From: Bacteroidales bacterium
GTDB lineage: Bacteria > Bacteroidota > Bacteroidia > Bacteroidales > F082
NCBI GenBank assembly: GCA_023229135.1
Contig: JALNZT010000015.1
Location: 19,701-83,700 of the forward strand
Direction of reading: 5' to 3'
DNA: 64,000 bases
Below are positions 50,279 to 58,486 of the stretch, piece after piece. The notes below the pieces were generated by a model that did no database searches, was not told the DNA's origin, and saw nothing but the letters and a program-made list of their open reading frames with translations. A program made the translations under genes and the position numbers. Numbering within the stretch: position 1 is the first letter of the stretch; each line of letters opens with the position of its first letter.

Positions 50279-51343
50279 TTAGTGTTTATAATTGAATCCA
50301 AAATACCCGGGAATAAGTCCGGCCTGAATGGAATCAATAAGTATGCCATCAGCATGGTAGCGGAACACCCAGCCATTCTGTACATAATTTCCGGCATCAG
50401 AAACCAAGATTGTATTATTTACAGGATGCAATCCCAGCGCGAAAAAGTTATGGCTGCCAGCGCTTATCACCGGATTGGCAGGAAGCTGCTCGTCAGTAAT
50501 TTCCATTTCGTAAATACCTTTGTTTACAAAATAAATACGATCAGCGGCTGCATTAATTTTCATTTGCTCGGGCGAACTTTCGATGTCAGGAAAATTAAAG
50601 CGTCGCTCGATAGATCGCGTTGCCGGATCAATACGGAAAAGTGCCGGAATCTCTTCATTCATAAAACCGCCGCTACATAAAACCCAAATTTTTTGGTTCT
50701 TATCAACGACCATACTGTTGGGTTCCAAAGCTACCACAATACTGTCAACAAGCCTATCAAAGCGGATGTCAATAACCTGAATAGTATTATTTTGCGTTGT
50801 CTGATTGTAATTGGACCAATTGCTTACAAAAACCTTTTCGTCGACCATCACCATGGCTTCGGTAGTTTTTCCGGTGGTAATAATTCCCAAAGGCTCCATG
50901 GTTCTTGGATTAAAAACAGCCAAGCCTTTCAATTGAAAATCAGAAATATACGCCTTGTTCTGATCAATAATTTGCACATAGCGTGGCGATTCCAGCTCAG
51001 CGATCCGGCGTTTGAATATCCCAGTTTTGGCATCAATAACATATATATAAGCACTGTTGTTGACGACCAAAAAGGCTTCGTCATCCCAAAATGTTATGCT
51101 GTTTGCCACATCGCCAAGTGGTGAACCGTTTAAGCGGTAAAATAAATTATTGGTCATTTTCAATGAATCTTCATTGAAAAACGACAAGGATGAATTACCC
51201 GAAGTGAAATTTCCCTGATTAATCACGAAAAAGCCTTTCCCTAATTGCCCGTCAACCGGAAAAGTAGGTTCATCATCATTTAATTTGGTGCAGGCCGAAA
51301 ATCCTAAGACCAGGATAAACAACCAAAGCATATTATTTTTCAT
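50279..51343 (-). CDS. BtuG-like beta-propeller lipoprotein (DUF5074/YncE-type)
   Basis: This 354-residue lipoprotein (lipobox LGFSACTK) has repeated beta blades: FFVINQGNFTSGNSSLSFFN, YIYVIDAKTGIFKRRIAELESP, LAVFNPRTMEPLGIITTGKTTEAMVMVDEKVFVSNW and WVLCSGGF. The layout matches surface YncE/DUF5074 propellers such as BtuG, which bind cobalamin and lid the BtuB barrel. It overlaps the BtuB-like receptor gene by 4 bp and lies behind a cobalamin riboswitch. Binding of B12 is inferred from that context. Confidence 0.82.
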   Translation of the reverse strand: MKNNMLWLFILVLGFSACTKLNDDEPTFPVDGQLGKGFFVINQGNFTSGNSSLSFFNEDSLKMTNNLFYRLNGSPLGDVANSITFWDDEAFLVVNNSAYIYVIDAKTGIFKRRIAELESPRYVQIIDQNKAYISDFQLKGLAVFNPRTMEPLGIITTGKTTEAMVMVDEKVFVSNWSNYNQTTQNNTIQVIDIRFDRLVDSIVVALEPNSMVVDKNQKIWVLCSGGFMNEEIPALFRIDPATRSIERRFNFPDIESSPEQMKINAAADRIYFVNKGIYEMEITDEQLPANPVISAGSHNFFALGLHPVNNTILVSDAGNYVQNGWVFRYHADGILIDSIQAGLIPGYFGFNYKH

Positions 51344-53295
51344 CGTTTAGTGGATTTGAATTGGTAAGAAACTGCTATTGCAAAATTGCGCCCCGGCATG
51401 GCACGCCATTTAATAGCTTGATAATCTTTGTCAAACAAATTATTTATACGCATTTCAACTGCGAAATCATTCCAGTTTTTTGTAATGGCAAGATGATGTA
51501 ACGTATAAGCTGGAAGTTGAAAACCGTAAAACTCTTCTTTGTTTAAGCTGGCATTTCGTGCTCCGGTAAATACCACCGAATAATGAAATTTCCAGTTTTT
51601 CACGGCCAGAGTGTACATCATATTGGCGTGATGCACAGGGATATAAATCAGTTGTCGGCCTTGTGAGTTTTCCAATTGCGCCACGCGACTTTCGTCGGTT
51701 GTTCTGGTGTAGGCGTAATTGAAATACAGTTGGTGGCTAAAACGTTTGGAACTCAACTTTCCGACTAGTGAAACTTCAGCTCCACGGGCAAAAACACGCG
51801 AAATATTTTCAGGAATCCAATAGCGGTAGGGCGTTGGTCGCCACTGAATCCAATCGTTGATATCTGACGCATACAAGCCTGTATTGACGGCTATTGAAGT
51901 CTTTGACCAACTTTTTTCATACTGTAAAGAAAAATCAATTTGTGAAGCTTCTTCAGCTTTCAGATTAGGATTTCCGCCGGGATACCAGTACAAATCGTTT
52001 AAACCAGGAAGTCTGAAATTACGGCTGATTCCGGTTGTAAACTTCAAGCCGTCAACAAAATCAAGCAATCCTGTGTAAATCAAATAGGGTGAAAAAATCA
52101 TGTGTTTGCCATCTACATCATCCTGATGCGCACCGAATTGCAAGCTATTTCCATTTTTGCTTTTATAAACTGCTTCCAGCTGAACTGACAATTGATTCCG
52201 ATATTTTTCATTTTCATAATTGGTCGAAAAAGCAAATTGTTTGCTGATATCGACTTTAGAAATCAGCTGCCAGCGCTTTCCGATAGCTTGTTCGTAGCTG
52301 ATTGAATTATGCCAGTAGTTGATTTCATTTCTGGAATCGATAAGCGAAACGGTAGCAAAATCGCCACTATTAGAGGTTGTTCGCAAAAAATAATGCTGTT
52401 GTTCGTTAAAAAAGGCTGTTTTTATTTCAAGCGATGCCTTGTTGAGGTAATATTTGTACTTCAAAATATTGCGGTGAAAGCGGTCGTCCTGTCTTTCCTC
52501 GGGATTTCCACCACGCTCTATATTCGTCATTATCGCTGGCAAATTCCTGTTGTTCCATTGATTCCAGCTTGTGAAACTTAATATTCCACCACCAATTTGG
52601 CCATGAAACTCCTGTAAAAAACCCCGATCGAGGAACTCTGCATCTTGCTGTTTCATTTTACGTGGTTCAATGGGCGCGGTATTTAGGTATTCAAAATCAT
52701 TGATACTAGAAGCTCTGAAAACGCGGGTTCTAAGATCAATTTTAGCATTTGACCAGGAAACATCGAGGTAAGACCCAAAGCTATTAAAGCTCCCAAAGGC
52801 TTGTTTTGCAGTGAGTTTAAAACCTTCATTGAAGTTAGATTTATTATTTATCGCCACCACACCACCAAACCCGCCTTGCTGAACAGCAGCGCGGGCACCA
52901 TAAGCAAGCTGAGCTTCATCCACAAAAAACACCGGCAGCCTGTTAAAATCCACCTGCCCGTGATTGGGTGAGTTTATCGCCACGCCATTCCAAAGCACCT
53001 GGGTATGGCTGGCTGTTGTGCCTCTGAAAGAAGCTGTTGCCAATGATCCCGGGCCGTAATCCTTGATAAAAACCTGACTATTTTGCTGCAAAAGCTCTGC
53101 CAGCGTTTGGGTTTGATTGGCTGCAATTAATTCTAAATCAATATTTTGCTGTAACCTTTCAGTACGTATCTTTGGAGCAGAGGCAGTCACCTCAACTTGT
53201 TCCAGTAATAAGGTGTCCTGCGTCTGTGCGCAAAGCGGATTGTGAGCTAAAGTACCAATAAAACCTACAAAAAGGAAAGCAATCAGCTGTTTCAT
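51340..53295 (-). CDS. btuB: TonB-dependent cobalamin receptor, BtuB-like
   Basis: This is a 651-residue outer-membrane receptor. A signal peptide (to about 24) is followed by a TonB-box-like start (LLLEQVEVTASAPKIRTERL), the plug (about 55-165; TLAELLQQNSQVFIKDYGPGSLATASFRGTTASHTQVLWNGVAINSP) and a 22-strand-type barrel ending in ISYQFKSTKR. Size and plug resemble BtuB. The cobalamin riboswitch upstream and propeller proteins on both sides support cobalamin or cobinamide as ligand. It overlaps its neighbours by 4 bp at both ends. Confidence 0.88.
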   Translation of the reverse strand: MKQLIAFLFVGFIGTLAHNPLCAQTQDTLLLEQVEVTASAPKIRTERLQQNIDLELIAANQTQTLAELLQQNSQVFIKDYGPGSLATASFRGTTASHTQVLWNGVAINSPNHGQVDFNRLPVFFVDEAQLAYGARAAVQQGGFGGVVAINNKSNFNEGFKLTAKQAFGSFNSFGSYLDVSWSNAKIDLRTRVFRASSINDFEYLNTAPIEPRKMKQQDAEFLDRGFLQEFHGQIGGGILSFTSWNQWNNRNLPAIMTNIERGGNPEERQDDRFHRNILKYKYYLNKASLEIKTAFFNEQQHYFLRTTSNSGDFATVSLIDSRNEINYWHNSISYEQAIGKRWQLISKVDISKQFAFSTNYENEKYRNQLSVQLEAVYKSKNGNSLQFGAHQDDVDGKHMIFSPYLIYTGLLDFVDGLKFTTGISRNFRLPGLNDLYWYPGGNPNLKAEEASQIDFSLQYEKSWSKTSIAVNTGLYASDINDWIQWRPTPYRYWIPENISRVFARGAEVSLVGKLSSKRFSHQLYFNYAYTRTTDESRVAQLENSQGRQLIYIPVHHANMMYTLAVKNWKFHYSVVFTGARNASLNKEEFYGFQLPAYTLHHLAITKNWNDFAVEMRINNLFDKDYQAIKWRAMPGRNFAIAVSYQFKSTKR

Positions 53296-54269
53296 AACTT
53301 TAGCATTTTTAGTACTCTTGTGTTATTTGCTGATTTGATTTGAATCAAATAGAGACCTTTCTTCCATTCGGAAGTGGTGATTTGATCTCCTGAATATAAT
53401 CTTGTGCTTTCAAAAATAATTTCGCCGAAACTGTCGTAAACATTTATGCTAAACTGCTTATGGTCAGCAGCTTTCAGACTTATCTGATCACCAAAAGGAT
53501 TGGGATAAAAGCCGGCATTTAAGCCATGTTTTTCATCCACAGTTAGGTTTGAAGCATCGTGAATCACGCCAACAGCATCCAAATCAAAACCTGAAGTGGG
53601 AAAAGGCGTTGGCCAAGGATCGTTAATCAATTGATTGCGGGAATCAAAACTTCCCAGCTCAGCGTCTAATTTTCCCACCACATCTTTTATAGCAATATGG
53701 CTTATCGCCATTTTATCGAGTAAAGGGTTGTCGGCAATACTGTCCAAATCGAAAGGCACTCCATAAAAGACCTTATATTTTCCAGCCAGCAGATGAATTT
53801 TGGTTGCATCCAAGATGCCAAATCCTCCCACTTGCACCTCTGTTGGCGTTAAGGATATCGACGGGAAATAAAAATAATTTATTCCGTCACTGCTTACAGC
53901 CACCTGTGCCAGTTCGAGAAACTCATCAGAGAAGGTGTTTTCAAACACGGCAAAATCAGGGCCGGGGCCATTCCATAAAGGAAATTCAAACTGCAATACA
54001 GCTTTGCCTCCATCGCCCAAACTTACCACATTGTTATCGGCTTTCCCGGTAGCAGCGGCTTCAGTACCATAACCGGCATAGCCTAATCCCGGATTGTCAA
54101 TACGCATCAAACCTCTCTCAAGAGTGCAACTTGTTGCCCAGTTGATAAAGCAACTGCTATCTGCATGAATAGCGTCGGAACCTGGCTGGCCGGCTGGTGG
54201 TGCAAACTGTGCCTGTAACTGATTGCCTATTATGAACAACAGCAAAAAGTTAAGAGCCAACTTATACAT
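53292..54269 (-). CDS. Type IX-secreted surface protein of the B12 operon
   Basis: This 325-residue protein has a signal peptide (LLLFIIGNQLQAQ). The main domain (about 25-235) is beta-rich with VVSLGDGGKAVLQFEFPLWNGPGPDFAVFENTF and VAVSSDGINYFYFPSISL, a pattern seen in many cell-surface proteins of unknown role. The last 75 residues are a type A T9SS sorting domain (GFYPNPFGDQISLKA... WKKGLYLIQIKSANNTRVLKML). It is the second gene behind the cobalamin riboswitch and overlaps the btuB-like gene, so it probably captures corrinoid or corrinoid-bound material at the surface (inference). Confidence 0.83.
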   Translation of the reverse strand: MYKLALNFLLLFIIGNQLQAQFAPPAGQPGSDAIHADSSCFINWATSCTLERGLMRIDNPGLGYAGYGTEAAATGKADNNVVSLGDGGKAVLQFEFPLWNGPGPDFAVFENTFSDEFLELAQVAVSSDGINYFYFPSISLTPTEVQVGGFGILDATKIHLLAGKYKVFYGVPFDLDSIADNPLLDKMAISHIAIKDVVGKLDAELGSFDSRNQLINDPWPTPFPTSGFDLDAVGVIHDASNLTVDEKHGLNAGFYPNPFGDQISLKAADHKQFSINVYDSFGEIIFESTRLYSGDQITTSEWKKGLYLIQIKSANNTRVLKMLKL

Positions 54270-54271
54270 GG

Positions 54272-55561
54272 CTAATGTTTTACGATTTTTTGCATAGCGT
54301 ACGAACCGTTCTCTAATTGAATTTCAAGAAAATAAATTCCTGGGGCTATAGCAGAGATATCAATCACAGCGGATACATTGTCAACTTGCTGATCCAGTAC
54401 AAGGCCAGCCTGCATATTGAAAACTTTAACTGTTTTGATCTGCTTATTTACCGTGTTTTTTAATTGGATAAAATCTTTTGCCGGATTGGGATAAACCATC
54501 ATTTCATTGGCTTCAACCGTGGCAAGCGAAGTAAATTGGGTGTAGTTTACAGCCAGTGCTTCGGTAGAAATTCCGGCAGGGAAAGTATTGACAACATTGC
54601 CCTGCATATCGTAGATAAAACCCGTACCGAAAGTGACATAATCAGTGATTGTTACATAAAATTGCTGAAGAAGTGTGTCATAAACAATATCACCGAAATA
54701 AACATAACCGGCACTTCCCGGGTCTTCTATAAATTGATTGCTCACGATAATCATCGAATTCAGGTCAATTATTCCAACGCCATTATTTAGAATCAGGTAT
54801 AATTTTTCATTGATAATCGTTATCCCTTTTCCGATGGTACGACTAAAATTATTGTGTGTAAATTCATACGTATCAGGATTTAACCAAGTAAGTGTTCCTG
54901 TTGTTCCGCCCCAAGGCGTTTTGTTTATCGTAAGAATTTGATTTTGATATACATAAAGCGTATAAATACCAATTCCTCCCTCACCCAGGTTTATTTCTTC
55001 GAGCAATTCGTAGGTAAAGGGATCAATCACAGCTATGGAGCCATCGGTACTGCCATAAGATCCCGGAACAGCAACAAAAAGTTTGTTGTTAAGCACCACC
55101 ATCCCGGCTGTTTCGCCCGAAATGCCGTCAACGGTAGCTTTAAGTTGTAAGGTGTTTTTGTCGAACACTTTCAAAAACCCACTTGTTTCCGGATATTGAA
55201 CCGACATAAATAAATCATCACCCACTACTTTCAACAAATTCGTACCTGAAACAGCAACAGCCGCTAACCTGGTTTCGTTAACAAGATCATAGGCTACCAG
55301 TGAGTCTGTAGCAGTGACATATAAGATATTTTCATGGACGATCGCTTCCTGTACAGCCATTGTGTAAATCGTTCCAAGAGGCTCACTTATAGATGTTTGC
55401 GGATCGAAATGTGTTATTTCCACAAAATCGTTTGGATTGGAGACTGCTCCTCCACTTACTCCATAAAGATGTGATTGTTGAGGCGATTGGGCCAATGCTG
55501 TTGCGCCAAAAATCAACATAAACACGAGCTGTGCCAGCAAGAAAGTTGTAAATTTTTTCAT
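54272..55561 (-). CDS. Type IX-secreted beta-propeller protein, first gene of the B12 operon
   Basis: This 429-residue protein has a signal peptide (LVFMLIFGATALAQ). Residues about 30-345 are propeller-like blades (ENILYVTATDSLVAYDLVNET, DDLFMSVQYPETSGFLKVFDKNTL, NKLFVAVPGSYGSTDGSIAVIDPFTYE, LYLILNNGVGIIDLNSM). The end is a type A T9SS domain (VYPNPAKDFIQLKN... IAPGIYFLEIQLENG). It is the first coding sequence after the cobalamin riboswitch. It looks like a BtuG-type cobalamin-capturing propeller exported by T9SS instead of being lipid-anchored (inference). Confidence 0.8.
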   Translation of the reverse strand: MKKFTTFLLAQLVFMLIFGATALAQSPQQSHLYGVSGGAVSNPNDFVEITHFDPQTSISEPLGTIYTMAVQEAIVHENILYVTATDSLVAYDLVNETRLAAVAVSGTNLLKVVGDDLFMSVQYPETSGFLKVFDKNTLQLKATVDGISGETAGMVVLNNKLFVAVPGSYGSTDGSIAVIDPFTYELLEEINLGEGGIGIYTLYVYQNQILTINKTPWGGTTGTLTWLNPDTYEFTHNNFSRTIGKGITIINEKLYLILNNGVGIIDLNSMIIVSNQFIEDPGSAGYVYFGDIVYDTLLQQFYVTITDYVTFGTGFIYDMQGNVVNTFPAGISTEALAVNYTQFTSLATVEANEMMVYPNPAKDFIQLKNTVNKQIKTVKVFNMQAGLVLDQQVDNVSAVIDISAIAPGIYFLEIQLENGSYAMQKIVKH

Positions 55562-55679
55562 AAAAAAAGTTTTAAGGTTAAAAAAAAAATTTACCTCAAA
55601 ACTATCAGGAGAAAATGTGCCGAAAGTGTCTTAGACTTTTACTGTCGACAAGCTCTTATCCCGAAAGCTTTGTTAAACA

Positions 55680-55849
55680 AGGATAATGGCAGGTCTTCTG
55701 ACTTACTCTCTTCCGGCGCCTTCCCATCCCGAATTGTTAGGACAGTGACTGAGATTACCGAAAGATTTTAAAGAGCTTACAGCAGCGGGAACTGTTCAGG
55801 ATTCTCACCTGATTCCCTATTATGTCGAAGGTTTTGCACAATCAACACC
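55680..55849 (-). promoter_or_regulatory. Cobalamin (adenosylcobalamin-type) riboswitch
   Basis: On the minus strand the conserved pieces appear in order: GGGAATC-GGTGAGAATCC, the CCCGCTGCTGTAA core (the B12 box region), AGTCACTG, GGGAAGGCGCC and GTAAGTCAGAAGACCTGCC. These are the hallmark segments of the btuB/cobalamin riboswitch. It sits about 120 bp upstream of the first ATG (55561) of the four-gene uptake operon, which it should repress when cobalamin is plentiful. Confidence 0.93.
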
Positions 55850-56010
55850 AATTATCTTTTGCAAAAGTAGTAATTTTTTTGCTTGATTACTTACCTGAAT
55901 ATGCTGAATAAAGTTATTCCTGCTTTCTACTTATGGAAAACCTCCGCGAAAGTATTCCCTGAAGTTTGTTTAAAATTGCTAATTTTACCGCATCAAAATG
56001 TTGTTTTCTT

Positions 56011-56235
56011 ATGAAACCTGTGTTAAAATCAGCTTTTTTCGTTGCATTCATTGCTTTATCGTTTTTCCTTTTCGTGGGTTGTTCTCCTGCAAACTCTAAC
56101 CCAATTGCCGGCAGAACAGCGGGAAAGAACAAGGCTTCCTTTAATGCTTCAAGTCCTAAAAGTCAGCCTGTTCCAAAAAAATTCGTTATCAAAAATGGAC
56201 GTAGAACCTATCTCGGACAGATAAAACCGAAATGA
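56011..56235 (+). CDS. Small basic lipoprotein
   Basis: ATG 56011 gives 74 residues with a clear lipoprotein signal (FFVAFIALSFFLFVGCS); an upstream in-frame TTG is less likely. The mature part is short, basic and Ser/Pro/Lys-rich (KNKASFNASSPKSQPVPKKFVIKNGRRTYLGQIKPK), with no recognised domain. It is followed 34 bp later by a bidirectional terminator shared with pruA. Confidence 0.6.
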   Translation: MKPVLKSAFFVAFIALSFFLFVGCSPANSNPIAGRTAGKNKASFNASSPKSQPVPKKFVIKNGRRTYLGQIKPK

Positions 56236-56268
56236 GATATGGATTGATATACCTTATATATAAGCAAA

Positions 56269-56305
56269 AAAAAGCAGCCCAAATATAAAATTCAGGCTGC
56301 TTTTT
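56269..56305. terminator. Bidirectional terminator between the lipoprotein gene and pruA
   Basis: AAAAAGCAGCC (56269-56279) and GGCTGCTTTTT (56295-56305) form an 11-bp stem with a 15-nt loop and A/T-runs on both sides, serving the convergent genes on either flank. Confidence 0.88.
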
Positions 56306-56324
56306 CAATATATCCCAGTTCGAT

Positions 56325-57956
56325 TTAGGATTCCAACATAGAAGGATAACCGTAATCGGTAGGCGGGTTAAAGTTTTCTTTGATAGTTCGTGGAGAAACC
56401 CAACGCAATAAATTCAGGTAAGAACCTGATTTGTCGTTTGTTCCGGAACCTCTGGCACCACCAAAAGGTTGCTGACCAACAACGGCACCCGTAGGTTTAT
56501 CGTTGATATAATAGTTTCCGGCTGCATTTCTCAAAGCCACATTGGCTTCTTCAATGGCATAACGGTCGCGGGCAAAAACAGCACCTGTGAGCGAATAAGC
56601 GGTTGAAGTATCAACCAGTTTCAGGTTTTCTTTCCATTGTTCCGGTTCGTAAACATATACAGTGAGTACGGGTCCGAACAACTCTTCCGTCATTGTAATA
56701 TAGTGAGGATCAGTAGTTAAAATAACTGTTGGCTCAATAAAATAGCCATTGGATTTATCATAATTTCCTCCAAAAATGATCTCAGCTTCTTTGTCTTTCT
56801 TGGCATTGTCAATAAACAGCGAAAGCTTGTCGAAGGAAGCCTGATCGATTACCGCACCCATAAAATTGGTGAAGTCCTCAACAGGCCCCATTTTGATTAC
56901 TTTCAAGTCTTTTTCCATCAGCGCTTTCACTTCAGGCCAGATGTTACTTGGGATATATGCTCTTGAAGCTGCAGAACATTTTTGTCCCTGATACTCAAAA
57001 GCACCTCTCACCATCGCGGTTGCCACGGCTTTTACATCGGCTGTTTTGTGGGCGATGATAAAGTCTTTTCCACCTGTTTCGCCAACGATTTTCGGGAAGC
57101 TTTTATAATTATTGATGTTGTCACCGATAGTTTTCCAAATTGTGTTGAATACGGCGGTAGAGCCGGTATAATGGATTCCTGCAAATTCAGGATGAGAGAA
57201 AATAACTTTTCCGGCTGTAGGCCCCGGAACGAAAACCAGGTTGATTACGCCTTCAGGCAAGCCGGCTTCTTCAAAGATTTCCATGATAACGCGTGCGGCA
57301 AAAATCTGGGTGTTGGAAGCTTTCCAAACCACCACATTACCCATCAATGCTGCTGATGAAGGCAGGTTACCGGCAATAGCGGTAAAGTTGAATGGTGTAA
57401 GCGCATACACAAATCCTTCGAGCGGGCGATACTCCAAACGGTTCCAGATACCATGATCTGAAGTTGGCTGATCGCTGTATATCTGCGTCATATAATATAC
57501 GTTGAACCGCAAGAAATCAGCAAATTCACAGGCAGAGTCAATCTCGGCCTGAACAATAGTTTTCGACTGAGCCAGCATGGTAGCGGCATTAATTTTAGCG
57601 CGGTAAGTACCTGAAATAAGATCAGCGGCTTTCAGGAAAATGGCGGCACGGTCTGACCATTCTAACGACTGCCATTTGCAACGTGCCTTAAGAGCTGCAT
57701 CAATAGCCATTTTTACATGCTCTTCGCCACCCTGATAAAAATATCCTAAGGTGTGCTTGGTATCGTGCGGAGGCGCCATACGAACCTTTTTATCGGTTTT
57801 TACGCGCTGGCCATCGATAACCATTGGCACTTCAATTTCCTCAGAACGCATCTGAGCTAACATCGCTTTTACTTCCTTACGTTCGGGAGTTCCCGGAGCA
57901 TAAGTTTTTACTACCTCGTTAAAAGGTGCTGGTACCTTAAAAAATCCACTATACAT
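56325..57956 (-). CDS. pruA: L-glutamate gamma-semialdehyde dehydrogenase (1-pyrroline-5-carboxylate dehydrogenase)
   Basis: This 543-residue aldehyde dehydrogenase oxidises glutamate semialdehyde to glutamate in proline degradation. ATG 57956 (MYSGFFKVPAPFNE) is the family's usual start; the in-frame extension upstream is not conserved. The general base lies in ETGGKDFIIAH and the catalytic cysteine in FEYQGQKCSAASRAYIP. VYALTPFNFTAIAGNLPSSAALMGNVVVWKAS forms the NAD-binding region. It is the monofunctional bacterial and eukaryotic P5CDH type. No proline dehydrogenase gene is adjacent. Confidence 0.94.
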   Translation of the reverse strand: MYSGFFKVPAPFNEVVKTYAPGTPERKEVKAMLAQMRSEEIEVPMVIDGQRVKTDKKVRMAPPHDTKHTLGYFYQGGEEHVKMAIDAALKARCKWQSLEWSDRAAIFLKAADLISGTYRAKINAATMLAQSKTIVQAEIDSACEFADFLRFNVYYMTQIYSDQPTSDHGIWNRLEYRPLEGFVYALTPFNFTAIAGNLPSSAALMGNVVVWKASNTQIFAARVIMEIFEEAGLPEGVINLVFVPGPTAGKVIFSHPEFAGIHYTGSTAVFNTIWKTIGDNINNYKSFPKIVGETGGKDFIIAHKTADVKAVATAMVRGAFEYQGQKCSAASRAYIPSNIWPEVKALMEKDLKVIKMGPVEDFTNFMGAVIDQASFDKLSLFIDNAKKDKEAEIIFGGNYDKSNGYFIEPTVILTTDPHYITMTEELFGPVLTVYVYEPEQWKENLKLVDTSTAYSLTGAVFARDRYAIEEANVALRNAAGNYYINDKPTGAVVGQQPFGGARGSGTNDKSGSYLNLLRWVSPRTIKENFNPPTDYGYPSMLES

Positions 57957-57997
57957 CGCTGTAACTATATTTGATTTATAAAAGAATAAAACTGGCA

Positions 57998-58005
57998 CAA
58001 ATTTA
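57998..58005 (-). promoter_or_regulatory. -7 promoter box upstream of pruA
   Basis: The minus strand reads TAAATTTG, matching TAnnTTTG, 41 bp before the pruA ATG. No -33 element is clear at the expected place. Confidence 0.45.
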
Positions 58006-58384
58006 CGAAATACCGCCGGATAAAACGCTTTAAAGTAAACTATTGAACCATTGTTTTTAACAGAAAAAAAACATTTAATTCAGTTTAGCAGTATGATGCT
58101 GACTATTTGTGGCTTACATAATAGGCAGCAGAATTTTTGGAAGTCGAAAATTGGCTATATTTTGTTTTGATGTGCTGGGTTGTTTGGTATGACTTTGATT
58201 TTGAATTTCATTGCATGTGTGCACATTAAACCCGACTCATCAAGTTTTCTTGAGGAGACGGTTTATTTCAGCCTGTCTGCCGAGCTAGGCAGGCCCGATG
58301 GCAACACCCCGGTTAAACAACACATCAAAATAAAAGGCATTCCGAAAAGTGGTTGATTTATTAAACCTCTTCGTGTTTTTTTTG

Positions 58385-58392
58385 TAAATTTG
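58385..58392 (+). promoter_or_regulatory. -7 promoter box upstream of the KamA-like gene
   Basis: TAAATTTG matches TAnnTTTG 94 bp before the ATG, leaving a long leader. No -33 TTTG is found at 19-21 bp. Confidence 0.4.
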
Positions 58393-58486
58393 CCATATTA
58401 CACATCTAACCACAACCTAACCGATTTTATTAGAGCTACTTACACTAACTATAGTCAAAACTGATAAGATTTGTAACCCATAATTT

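Larger units (their letters stand above)
57957..58486. other. 530-bp gap between pruA and kamA-like genes
   Basis: This divergent intergenic region contains no supportable gene. It holds TAAATTTG on the minus strand (57998-58005), a -7 box for pruA, and TAAATTTG on the plus strand (58385-58392), a -7 box for the radical SAM gene. A palindromic repeat TCTGCC...GGCAGGC lies at 58276-58294 and resembles the one at 37381-37404. Confidence 0.6.

Noticed and set aside
57957..58486. tRNA or small RNA gene in this and other long gaps
   Set aside because: No cloverleaf, GGTTCRANTCC-type T arm or conserved small-RNA motif was found in any gap except the cobalamin riboswitch.
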